NCBI GenBank assembly: GCA_030180075.1
Contig: JASNJN010000720.1
Location: 1-20,140 of the forward strand
Direction of reading: 5' to 3'
Origin: Mikrocytos mackini
Lineage: Eukaryota; Endomyxa; Ascetosporea; Mikrocytida; Mikrocytiidae
DNA: 20,140 nt
Shown here: positions 8,763-18,185 of the stretch, one piece after another
Position numbering within the stretch: position 1 is the first letter of the stretch
Layout: each line of letters opens with the position of its first letter
Program-made: the position numbers and the translations under genes
The notes under the pieces: generated by a model
What the model was told of the DNA's origin: nothing
Databases searched by the model: none
Seen by the model: the letters and a program-made list of their open reading frames with translations, nothing else

Positions 8763-9034
8763 TAGTTAATACTGCAACTCTCGGCATTTGATTCGCTATT
8801 TTCTTTTTGATTTGTTAGTATTCTCTGTATTGACGTATTTAGAATATAGGATATTGAATTATAAATTTTGTGCTTCTTCGATCTCTTATGATTTGATAGG
8901 GATTGTTTACTGTTGTAATATTTCCTACATAACAAACAATAAGGTCTCTTGTCATGTCTATGAGCATCATTAATATGATTGAACGTTGAAAGTTTGTCGT
9001 TGCCTCTAAAGCTACAATAGCTGCACTTTATCAT

Positions 9035-9430
9035 TATAAGAAAATTTAAAATTTTAAAATGTTCTGACATTACCTTATAGAATAAACTTGTAATGAGTAT
9101 CTACCAACTATTAAAGAAAATTCTATTAAATTATATATCTTAATAACTAAAAAAACTTTTATGTCAATTTATTTTTAAAAAAATTATATGAACTGAATTT
9201 TTGTGTAGTAACCTACAGACAGTGTAAAACGTACAAAATACTTAAATATTATAAAATAAACATGCATATTGTAAAAATTTCGGGAAATAAGTCCTTTAAA
9301 AAGTACACTTTTTCCACGTTTCTTCGTTACGTGGAATATATATGTTNANTATGNATTTCCATAATTTTGATATTTTGGGAATATCTCAGAGTCCGTAAAA
9401 TTCAATTTCAATATTCGTTAAAATTTAACT
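9035..9430. other. Probable 5' flank or diverged TIR of the second MULE, then unassigned DNA
   Basis: About 9035-9130 resembles, loosely, the inner part of the intact MULE's right TIR: the TTTAAATTTTAAAAT palindrome, then a CTTATAGAATAAAC-like stretch. The rest is AT-rich, with undetermined bases at 9347, 9349 and 9354. A short hairpin (CCACGT...ACGTGG, 9314-9334) is visible. No gene is seen. Confidence 0.35.
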
Positions 9431-9540
9431 ACCCCCGTTATAAGCGATAATTTGTTATATCCGAACAAAATTATAGAGGGAAATGGGCCATTTTTGACGA
9501 CTTCGTTATAACCGAACTTCGTTATATCCGGAGTTGACTG
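9431..9540. mobile_element. End fragment of a pogo/Tigger-like element
   Basis: The right edge GAGTTGACTG (9531-9540), reverse-complemented, is CAGTCAACTC, the terminus type of pogo/Tigger elements. Inside are repeated GTTATATCCGAAC-type units (9454, 9505, 9521 and a weaker one at 9438), as in the subterminal repeats of such MITEs. I found no left end and no TA duplication on the right, so this is a truncated or rearranged copy. Confidence 0.6.
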
Positions 9541-10246
9541 AATATGTAACGTGTGCTTACACATGGCGAGGTGCAATTGTTTTTCTAACTTTTTTAAAAG
9601 AGAAGTTTGTGTCCATATTCATTACATCTTCACAAAATACAGGGAAACTCTTCTAAGGACATCAGATTATTCAACTTGTAAAACTGCCGACAATACCATG
9701 TGCGCTCCTTCTATAACTACGGACGGATTGAGGTCGACAGATCTAAAGGTTCTACAGAATGAAAACAGGGACAATTTGAAATTATCATCTTTCGAGACAA
9801 AGGCTGTTATTTTAAACAACCTTCAAAGATTTTATGAACTAATAAAGAATTTTGACGATGATTTGGACTACATGGATTTAAGCGAGTGCTGTTTTGATTT
9901 CGAACGCAAAATTAATATATTACAAGGAAGGTCAGTATTAAAAGATTCTGAAATCAAACATAGACGGCTTTATGCAACTCCTCAGAAGTATATCACACCT
10001 TCCAGTATTAAAAAGGATAACAACAGTGAAAAGATACAATTAAAGGATTTAATGAGCAAAAAACGAGGCAGGAAGATCGGGAAATTCTTAGATTATTGCA
10101 ACATTTGTTTCAGAAGTAACGATACAACCGAAGAATATGTCGTATTTTGGATTAGATGCGATAAATGCGGGAATTGGTATCATACCAATTGTTCTAGAGA
10201 TTCATTCACTCTGTTAGACCACCCCGATATTTTCGAATGCTGTTGA
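9541..10246 (+). pseudogene. MULE transposase C-terminal part with SWIM and PHD-like fingers
   Basis: Open frame that starts directly at the pogo-like end with ICNVC and runs to TGA. ICNVCLHMARCNC repeats the C-x2-C-x5-C-x-C spacing of the intact MULE at its residues 585-596. KREVCVHIH then completes a SWIM finger (CxC...CxH). The following 80 residues include an acidic helix like the C-terminal helix of the intact copy (about 755-800). Unlike that copy it goes on into a PHD-type finger: CNIC, CDKC, WYHTNC, and a last FECC directly before the stop. The final Cys-x2-Cys pair is thus incomplete, so the domain may be truncated. PHD fingers commonly bind histone tails. The MULE core upstream is absent. 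The opposite strand from the N-terminal piece at 8066-9034 means either inversion or two separate copies. Confidence 0.78.
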
Positions 10247-10851
10247 AATTGGCTATTCAAAAAGATTTTTTTAATCTATTTGACGTAATTATTCTATAAA
10301 TAGTTAATCACTATTACAGTCAAACCTCTCTATAACAAACAAAAACTACAACAAACTCACGTAGTACAAACAATTTTTTTAAAATTTTCGCCAATAATAA
10401 TATTTTCCGAAATTTTTTGTAGAAATTATGTTTTTGTATTAGAATGATTAAATTTAATGTTATGAAAATTTATGTAAATTTATTCTTTTAAACATTTACT
10501 ATCGGAATTTTAATCTAACAAACAACACAGAATTTTTCCAAATATGTGAAATTTTCTGAAATTTTTGATCATAAATGGTTTGTTTTATTTGGTATGGTTT
10601 CTAAGATATAATGTGGCATTTTAAAGAAATTTCGAAGTCCATTAACAAATTATTTTTGAAAAAGTACTTTTTTGGCGAAATTAAATTTGAAATTATCAAA
10701 GAAATATCATATTGATTGATTTAAAAGCTTTTTTCACTTTTCAAACATTAATTATGTTTTAATGAATGTTAATAGAGATGAAAAAAAACACATTTAAAGT
10801 ATGATATGAATTTGTATCACGCCACGTATTGAAAAATTCTACCAAGAACTA

Positions 10852-10859
10852 CTCCTCGT
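10852..10859. repeat. Left 8-bp target duplication (CTCCTCGT) of hAT MITE copy 2
   Basis: Exact match to 11273-11280. It lies inside the pogo-like MITE. Confidence 0.92.
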
Positions 10860-11272
10860 CAGGGTGGGGTTTTGGACAGTCAAAACCCCTTTTAGACATG
10901 ACAGTGGTTTTAACCGGAGAAAACTGGTTAAAACCGGTTTAAACCAAAATTTGAAAATTAAAAAATTATTTTTGAAATATGATTGAATTATCAGAAAAGA
11001 TGATTAGATACGTGTAATATAACAACTAACAGGAATTATACATTTCGAAATTTTCAAAATGATCCATCCATGAGTGATTTCGTGACCTTACAATCCGAAT
11101 TTATTTTTACCTCAAAAGTCCGAAATTTCCAATCTGAAAATGCCGAAAATATTTTCCCTCTTTAAATCGAGGTTGTTGACATTTTTGGTGTCAAAAAGGT
11201 TTATGACGTGACGGTAATATCCGGTTTAAACCACCATGGTTTAAACCATGTGTCAAAAACTTCCCCACCCTG
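10860..11272. mobile_element. hAT-type MITE, copy 2 (413 bp), nested in the pogo-like MITE
   Basis: Termini CAGGGTGGGG and a right end of CCCCACCCTG are inverted repeats. The perfect 8-bp duplication CTCCTCGT lies at 10852-10859 and 11273-11280. The interior has many GGTTTAAACC/ACCGGTTTAAACC palindromes and no coding potential. The right end shares GGTTTATGAC(G/A)TGACGG and the following ATATCCGGTTT with copy 1. Confidence 0.93.
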
Positions 11273-11280
11273 CTCCTCGT
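11273..11280. repeat. Right 8-bp target duplication (CTCCTCGT) of hAT MITE copy 2
   Basis: Exact match to 10852-10859, directly after the terminal CCACCCTG. Confidence 0.92.
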
Positions 11281-11337
11281 ATAACAAACAAAAATCTTAA
11301 ATTTTACAAAACTTTGTTGTATCGAGTGTTCACTGTA

Positions 11338-13630
11338 ATACATTATACACACTGATTTGATTGTTTATTATACTTTATATATTTTTAACAAAGTACTTTA
11401 TACCTATAAATAAATATTTATACATTGGCTATTAATTAGCATTTAAATCAACGATACATAATAATTGAATATAACGATAACTATCCTCAATTGCTGGAAT
11501 CAGTTATATTTAAAGAAAAATTCCTAAATTATTGGGTAGATAAGATCGTCTTTGCATAGAAGTTTGTAATTCTTCCTTATAGCTCTTTTACTCCACTGGC
11601 TTAAATCTTTATAAAACATCCGTATTAACATTCTATATATTACATATTTGTCCTAGTAGCAAAGTATTTAACATATAATTACATTAAAGGAAATGATCAA
11701 ATACTCCTATCCTTGTTCAAAGTTTCTTTAAATCCCCGTTAGTATGTCTCTTATATATCCCGAAAAGTCGCTTTATATAGTTTAAATGTTGTTCTGGTTA
11801 TAAGCCCAACATAATATAAGTAATCTCCAACGACTTGATCAAGGATCTTGGCTACTTCGTAAGTTGGATTCTAAAATGGCTGAAAGTTCGGAGAGAGAGG
11901 AGAAAATAGCCAAGAAATTCTAAGAGGAAGATTGGCTTCGTGAGTTTGTAAAGAGTAAGCTGTAATAAATGATGTAGAATATATGGGAAGATATATGGTC
12001 GCTTATGTCTTGATCCATGCTTGTAGTGGGGAATTATCGAGAAAGTAACTTTGAAATATTTAAAGTTTTCAAAAAATAAAAATAACCCCAGTAACCTACC
12101 ATGTCTAATATTGCAATCAATAATTGGGTATTATGTATATTAACTCCTTGTTTAACATAGAGGTTTTTTGAAAGCATTAAAATATTTTTATAGAAAATGG
12201 TCAAATTTGTTATAAAGACGCGGCTATGTCTCTAAATGGGCATTGTATAAACTAACATATTATAAAACAAGTATATAAGTTCAAATTATGCTAAAACTCG
12301 TGTATTTTGAAAATAATTTCTTGGAAAATTAATAATCTCTTAAATAGGGCAGTCCAGTTTACACTCAAAAATTTTCATTATTTTGAGTTTGTTTGGTTTT
12401 AACATTATTTATACATCCGAATTATTTAATAAAAATGCAATTGTGACAGTCATATTGTTGATAGTCGCTCAATGTTTGGATTGCGACATTATTTCTTTCA
12501 AAATTTATATAATGTGAATGGTCTATCTATTCCTGAGGCATACAAAGTATCTTTGACCTTACACGGCAGTATAGATACATGCTATGTGGTCTGAAGCATG
12601 GTTACATGTCCATACAAAATGGGATGGTGGGACAATTCTAATACTCAACAAAAAGACGAATATTACTAGATGTAATTAAAATTATAAAGGGCGAAGCATA
12701 GGCAAGCCTAGAAAGACATGCAGCATTCTGAACGATATAATTTACATAAAATGTTCTGACTTAATTCTATATAATGAGGAAAATTTGAAATAAAACTATT
12801 AAATATATTTTATAACCTTTATAATATTTATAATTGATCAATAGTAATTTCTAATCATCTTTGACGACGACCCAAATGGGTAATAAGTTTATTAGATATC
12901 AAAAGTTAGTACATTATATAACCAACAAAAGGTAAATCGGTCAAATTCAACTTTTATAATTTATAATGTCATTTTTTATTTGAATCCTTCATATCTGACA
13001 AAATTCATAACATTCAATATATTGTAGAAAGATATTTTAATATATCTTATTTTAATTATAGCGTCATTAAAGTCTATATTTTCGATGATTTTGGACATTT
13101 TCTCTTTATATAAGCTAATTCGTTTACCCAGCCAATTTCGACTTGTGTTTTTTAATTAAACATATTGATATCATAGCCTTATCTTTGTTTATATAATTAA
13201 ATAGATTAAGTTATTATCTAAATATATACAAACATTAAATACCAATAGTACCGTAACCAAAAGAAGAGAAAATTAAAAATTGATTTACAATTATGTTTGT
13301 AATTTAACACATATATTTATACAACATAGATGAGTAACAATGAAATTAGTTTGGATAACATACAATTTTACACCCTAGTTCATTTCAAGATGAAATAAAT
13401 ACGGTGTTGCTGTTATCTGCTATTATGTATAGACATTGAGTTGCTAAATGAACATTATGAATAAATTTATATAACTTGAGTATTATGTTATGAGTGGATG
13501 GGTTAAATTAATATTATTGTAAATCAAGTTTGATTTTATTTGGTATAGGTTTAAGCATAGAAATAGATTGTAATTTATTAACAAAACTCTGTTTTAATAG
13601 AGATTTGGTATTTTGTAAATTCATGTAATT
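11338..13630. other. AT-rich region with no recognisable gene
   Basis: 2.3 kb without an open frame worth naming, RNA gene or clear inverted-repeat element. The Helitron's 3' end (a hairpin followed by CTRR on the - strand) should lie toward its right side, but I could not pick it out. Confidence 0.5.
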
Positions 13631-13666
13631 ACTATCTTCATAATTAGTTATTTTTGGATATATCCA

Positions 13667-14197
13667 TTAACCGTTGAAATTCCTCAATTTTTCTAAGATT
13701 CCTTTTTCCTTCCCCAATTTAAAATATCGCTCCAACGAAAAGGGGTATAAATATAGATTCGATAAATTCTTAACTCGGCTTAAGGCAACATACGTCAAAC
13801 CAGGTGTAAACTCTTTGTCGCCAATATAAACCACTACTTTTTCAAATGTCATTCCCTGACTTTTATGGATCGTTAATGAATACCCATTATTAATTGGGAA
13901 TTGGGTTCTACATTGTTTTGGATTCAAATCGTTCCTTATTGATATTTTCCTGATAGGAACAATTTTCTTATTGTATCCTTCCAACAATGGACCTGTATAA
14001 TCTTCAAATTCAATTAACAGAATCTCTGGTAAAAGTTTTTCATCTATTACTTCAAATAGAATTTCTTTTATTATTCCAAAAGATCCATTCGATAATCCGT
14101 ATTCAACATTATAATTGCTTGTTAAATAAACAGGAGTTCTATAGCTAGAAATATTAAATATTTCAAATTTCCAAGCAATTTCTGGCCAATATTCTTC
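13667..14197 (-). pseudogene. Helitron PIF1-type helicase, C-terminal part
   Basis: Begins EYWPEIAWKFEIFNISSY, with NVEYGLSNGSFGII (the 'LVNGARG' position of PIF1 proteins). It continues through RNDLNPKQCRTQFPI to YSLTIHKSQGMT (motif V) and LTYVALSRVKNLSNLYL (motif VI, with the catalytic arginine of SALSR-type helicases). The chain stops about 40 residues later at TAA, as in Helitron proteins, so this is the natural C terminus. Confidence 0.88.
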
Positions 14198-14409
14198 ATA
14201 TTTTCATGTGAATCTATCGCCTTAGATTCGTACAATGAATGTTCAGTTATGATTAAATTTTCCAAATTATGTATAGTCGTTTTCTCATTGGTTGGAAATA
14301 AAAAAATGTGGTTATTGCAACACTTCTTACCTTCATCATAGATAAATGATTCTTTCAATAAATTCCAATCATATTCATGCGTTTTCCCAAAGCGCAAGTT
14401 CTCAAGCAT
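14122..14409 (-). pseudogene. Helitron PIF1-type helicase, middle piece
   Basis: Begins LENLRFGKTHEYDW, the stretch that follows motif IV in PIF1-type Helitron helicases, and reads to about DSHENMK before the homology shifts frame at about 14197. The last codons of this frame (IGQKLLGNLKYLI and after) are out of frame and not homologous. Confidence 0.75.
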
Positions 14410-14411
14410 CT

Positions 14412-15110
14412 TTATAAATGCAATATTTTTTCCGAATCTTGTTTCTGTCGCATAATGGTTTTTAATCCAAATATTGTGTCAAACTGACAATAAATGTTAT
14501 ATCCAATTATTGATTCATTTGTTTTATTTTCGCTAATTTTCGAATATAAGGGTGCTCCTTTAACAGGTGGCAATTGCATTAAATCACCAGAAAGTATTAT
14601 ACTCATTCCTCCGAATAACATATCATCGTGTCCTGTTATTTGTTGTAGTCTTTTACAAAACCAATATAACTGTTCTTGATTTATCATAGAATACTCATCA
14701 AAAAGAATATATTTTGTTGTAACAAATTCTTTCCTAATTTGTTTTAATTTCTGTTCGCTTAAATCATGCCTTGGTCTTGATTTAATGGGAAGGCAAAACT
14801 TTTTGTGTAATGTAGAAACATTTTGTCCGATGTTTGCAGCTGCCCTACCTGTTGTGGCAGTAATTATCAATTTATTTCCTAAAATTTGTTTTAAGAATTT
14901 AATTAAATAAGTTTTACCTGTTTCAGAGGATCCCATGAGAATTGACAGTAGTTGTTTTGGACGGTGTGAATTGTCATTGTCTATAATAAACGAAGCTATG
15001 CGCCTTTGATCTTCATTCAAACTACCAAAAGCAAATAAAATATCGGGCTGTATATCAGTGGATATTCTCTCTATTTTTGTTTCAAAATCAAGTATTTTAT
15101 TCTTATTGAA
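14412..15110 (-). pseudogene. Helitron PIF1-type helicase, N-terminal half
   Basis: SF1B helicase that unwinds DNA for rolling-circle transposition. Counting from 15020: NEDQRRIASFII (Q-motif region), Walker A G30-SSET-GKT37, TATTGRAAANI (motif Ia, 54-64), Walker B LFDEYSM with D108-E109, and motif III GDLMQLPPV (145-153). These are the standard PIF1 motifs. It ends at a one-base frameshift after MRQKQDSEK (near 14415), where the frame opening with MLENLRFGKT takes over. Confidence 0.9.
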
Positions 15111-15684
15111 ACGGCATTTTGTTTTTGTAGAAATCTATCTTCTGTTTGTCTGTATTCATTATCATTTTAGTTAGCTTCATTCGAAGTTCTTCCTCCTTAT
15201 CAACAATAATCAGATTTTCTTCTGAATTTTCGTTTACAAATGGATTCATGAACTCTTTACTTTCCTCAGTTAAATTATTTTCAGTTAGAAACATTCGTTC
15301 ATCAATATTCCCTATATCTCTTGATAAATCAATAATGTAGTCCCTCTTAATATTCAAAAAAGATTCCCATTCATCAACAAAAGTTTCTTTTTCATGTATA
15401 TCGTAATTATCCTTAATTGAATATCTGTTTCCAGACCATGGCTTTAACTTTATTAATTGGAATAAGCAATATTTCCAATACAATGTTGTCCCTTTTCTAA
15501 AAATATATGTTGGTATAAACTTAATAATTAATTTTTCATCCTGTTCTTTCCTAATACGCAATTTCCCTCCTGATACCCAAAATTTTCTAATAAACGTAGT
15601 TAAATCCAAAGACTCAAGAATTTTAGAGCGAGTCCGATAATAATATAATAAATTTTTTTGTGCAACTTTGCTGTTTAGATTTTT
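15103..15684 (-). pseudogene. Helitron Rep-helicase, linker between Rep and helicase
   Basis: Starts with NLNSKVAQKNLLYYYRTRSK (upstream of 15609), followed by LESLDLTTFIRKFW, the block after the Rep domain in Helitrons. The rest is a charged linker with no catalytic motif. It is joined by frameshifts to the Rep piece (near 15680) and to the helicase piece (near 15105). Confidence 0.75.
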
Positions 15685-17324
15685 CTTTGAGTATTTATTT
15701 CCAAGAAGTCAAAAAGATTTATAGTAATGTATCTAAAGGAGCTTTTAAACAATGGAGATCCCAATAGTAAATGAGAACACTCTATAGCCCCCATATCTCT
15801 TCCACCTAGGACATTTATTATAGACGAAGAAAGCATTGAGGATATTTTAAGTTCTGGTTTATTCTCAAGTAGATCAATTAGAATACTTTTCATTCCCAAT
15901 GAAGGGGGTTCGGATTTAGTGACATACTTTGTTAAATAGTGAATGACGTTTGATTCCCCGGTTATAAGCTGTATATCTACATTGGCTTTCCATCCCAAAA
16001 GTTGCCAAAAATTGTGTTGATTCATCAAGCGGTCGTTTCTTTTAGGAACAAGTTTCAATGTGATATTTCCATTATGATTCTCATACTTTACACATGAAGA
16101 ATCAAATAAATCTTTTGGGAATCCAAAGCGACATTTCTTCTTTCCCTTTATAGTACGAAGACAATAGTTTTCTTGGCATTTTGTATGTCTACAGCATCTT
16201 TTTTCTAATTCGCTGTATAGATAAAATATTTGATTATCAGGTAGAATTGACGTGGTGTAAGAGCAAGGGTGTTGATTAAATATGGAGTTTTGATGTTTTA
16301 CATTTCCGCAATCAATGAGAATATCATTAATTTTAATTAATTCAGTTTCTGCTTGTTGTCCAAGTAAGATGATGTTAGGATCAGGATGAACCTTGGATTT
16401 CTCCATAAATCCGTTTATAGAAGCTTTTGTTAAAGAATTCAAGCTTCCAAGATCTTTAAGATGCGCAAATCCATGAATATGGATTGCACCCCGGTGTTGA
16501 AATTCAACACGATACCACCACCATTCCGAAGGAAATAACTTAGTAAAAAATTTCTTGAGGAAAATGTTAAATCGTCTAGTGAAATATGCATCTACAATTG
16601 CTATATTTTCTTTTATCACATTCTGAACCTCTTGGTATGAATAACTATCGGGGATAGATAGAAGCTTTCGCAATTCAGTCCAATAAAATTCTGCCGAGCT
16701 AAATGTGAAAAATATCGAAGGAAGTCCAGCTTGTTCGATAATGTTCTGTATTAAGTTTTTGACTGAGTTCCAGTAACTTGAGTTTCCTCTCACGTTTGAA
16801 GTATAATTAAAACATTTTTCAATGAATACTGTGGATTTAATCGGATCATTCAGAATATTCATTAGTTCTTCTTTTGTTAATTCATTAAATATCTTTTCGT
16901 TTTTAATAAAAAACCGGCTTTGGGTTATCAATTGGTGCCGTTCTACAATATTAAATGCCCAGAACAGAAAGATTCTGTTGTCTAGGAAAGGGTATACATG
17001 GATATCGTCTTCCAAATAGATGTACTTCATTAAATGTTTTACTCCTTCAGTCCAATTCACAGAGTATTTCAAATCACTACGTGTAAAATCACCATATCCA
17101 TATGGAAATAATTTGGGAAAGGAGTATGTTCCTAGAAACTGTGTCTTAAACTCGCTCAATGGTTCACCTTGTATTTTGTATTTAATCACTTCTTTTAAAT
17201 GATCATCATCTTCTTTTACAGTTGGAAAGGAAGAAACGCATGTTTCATATATGTCTTTATGCTTTGTTGCTTCATTTCCCCCTTTGGCATGGTTAGTGAC
17301 TAAATCTAAATTGTCCCTGTCATT
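15675..17324 (-). pseudogene. Helitron Rep (HUH endonuclease) domain
   Basis: The largest surviving piece, with an open frame to 17324 though no convincing ATG. The Rep domain nicks and religates DNA during rolling-circle transposition. Numbering from codon 17187-17189: FSSAEFYWTEL (164-174) is Rep motif 1; EFQHRGAIHIHGFAH contains the HUH pair H237/H239; IHYLTKYVTK contains both catalytic tyrosines (Y418, Y422). CRFGFPKD (353-360) and GGRDMGAIECSHLLLGSPL (462-480) are further family blocks. All catalytic residues are present although the gene is broken: the frame ends at a TAA near 15675, and homology continues in another frame at about 15684. Confidence 0.92.
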
Positions 17325-17545
17325 TCAATATCTTTGTACGCAGGATTGTTAGATCTAAGCCAAATCAAAGAATTTAAAATATTAACCGGGTTTATTTGAT
17401 AGGATTTTAATACTCTGTCATCCATTTTATCTTTTCAAAACTTTATCTTAATTTCATCTATATTACGGGGGAGTTTTCTTGCTAACACACTGGGGTTGTG
17501 AATTATATTTATGCAATTTCCCTCCATCCTCAGATTATTCTTCAT
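17317..17545 (-). pseudogene. Helitron Rep-helicase, linker between N-terminal and Rep domains
   Basis: Short piece in a third frame: NNLRMEGNCINIIHNPSV, then LPRNIDEIKIKF, an in-frame TGA, and INPVNILNSLIWLRSNNPAY. The last motif matches the 'VL.AL.WL...NPLY' block that precedes the Rep domain in Helitron proteins. A frameshift at each end links it to the pieces on either side. Confidence 0.65.
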
Positions 17546-17841
17546 CGAATATTTTTTATAAAAGGAATAGATCTTGCGATGAGCATTTGTTCGACCATAT
17601 TCAAGTCATTGAGAAATTTTGGCGGTATACCAGGTAACATCATATTCACTGCCCCAAATCTTCTTTTTCTAGGATCTTTATTCTCATTACATAAATCACA
17701 TAACAAATGGTTACGGATTTTTTGATCTATAAACCATCTTTCCATACAATTTGGGCAATGGAGTAAGGATGCATAGGAAGTTTCGTTTTCAAATTCGCGG
17801 ATAATATTTAAATATACCAATTGGTTACACAAAATATCCAA
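17542..17841 (-). pseudogene. Helitron Rep-helicase, N-terminal cysteine domain
   Basis: Roughly 100 residues with CPNC and CDLC zinc-type pairs (near residues 29-32 and 48-51). Then come GAVNMMLPGIPPKFLNDLNM and VEQMLIARSIPF, the conserved block found ahead of the Rep domain in animal Helitrons (called DUF6570 in protein databases, to my knowledge). The frame is closed upstream by TAA, and no ATG is available, so the first codons are lost or in another exon. At the 3' side the homology moves to another frame near 17545. Confidence 0.75.
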
Positions 17842-18177
17842 AGAAATTTAAAATCGGTCAAATGTAATTTCGAATGATATTTTAGCAAAATTTCATCGTT
17901 TGGGAATTTTTCGAACTTGCCTTTTGATGATTGTTTTCTTGGCTATCTTATTTTATTTTATTTAGAACATATCCACTCGAAATACTCACTCTGTTTAAAA
18001 TCATAAACTCGAAATCCGAGTAATTTGACAACTTGGAACTTGTAGAACTATAATACTTTTAGAATGTTTGCACGTGTCCTACTGTTTCAAGATAAGTACT
18101 TTTTTAATTTAAGAATTTGTCTTAAAATTATGACCAACCCATTATGTTTATATTATTTTCTTTCCGTTTTCATTTAT
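17842..18177. other. AT-rich 5' flank of the Helitron gene, no gene seen
   Basis: Upstream of the Rep-helicase reading frame. The 5' TC end of the Helitron should lie here or further right, but no distinctive end is visible. Confidence 0.4.
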
Positions 18178-18185
18178 GCCATAAG
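18178..18185. repeat. Left 8-bp target duplication (GCCATAAG)
   Basis: Exact match to 19049-19056 on the other side of the hAT-like element. Confidence 0.9.

Larger units (their letters stand above)
8066..9034 (-). pseudogene. Second MULE transposase, N-terminal part, split by a hAT MITE
   Basis: Two C2H2 fingers (first CSYC then H..H near 8960-9025; second CLLC, then NHKRSKKH) are followed, after the MITE at 8352-8754, by a WRKY/GCM1-like zinc module ending in SHNHP. This is the same order and spacing as the first 172 residues of the intact transposase at 3708-6218, with diverged sequence. The likely start is ATG 9032-9034, because an ATTTTAAAATTT...CTTA leader like that of the intact copy lies just above it. 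The two pieces share a frame: 403 bp of MITE plus 8 bp of duplication equals 137 codons, and both pieces carry the tripeptide SVS encoded by the duplication. Homology ends by about 8066, next to undetermined bases at 8073-8077. The catalytic domain is missing here. Confidence 0.8.
10317..11335. mobile_element. pogo/Tigger-like MITE, interrupted by a hAT MITE
   Basis: Ends are CAGTCAAACCTCTCTATA on the left and the reverse complement of CAGTGAACACTCGATAC on the right, flanked by TA on both sides (10315-10316 and 11336-11337). This is the TIR and target-site style of the Tc1/mariner-pogo group. TATAACAAACAAAAA recurs near both ends. There is no coding capacity. Without the nested hAT MITE and its duplication (421 bp) the element is about 598 bp. 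Confidence 0.8.
13667..17841 (-). mobile_element. Decayed Helitron (Rep-helicase gene remnant)
   Basis: On the - strand the order is N-terminal zinc-finger domain, Helitron-like Rep (HUH) domain, linker and PIF1-type helicase, all parts of one rolling-circle transposase. The pieces lie in several frames, with at least five frameshifts and one in-frame stop. They stay colinear without internal loss, so this is an old copy decaying in place. Element termini (5' TC, 3' hairpin plus CTRR) were not found, so the limits given are those of the coding homology. Confidence 0.9.

Noticed and set aside
2079-12703. Shared 13-mer AAGCATAGGCAAG near 2083 and 12689
   Set aside because: No similarity extends beyond the 13 bases, and a few such matches are expected by chance in 20 kb.
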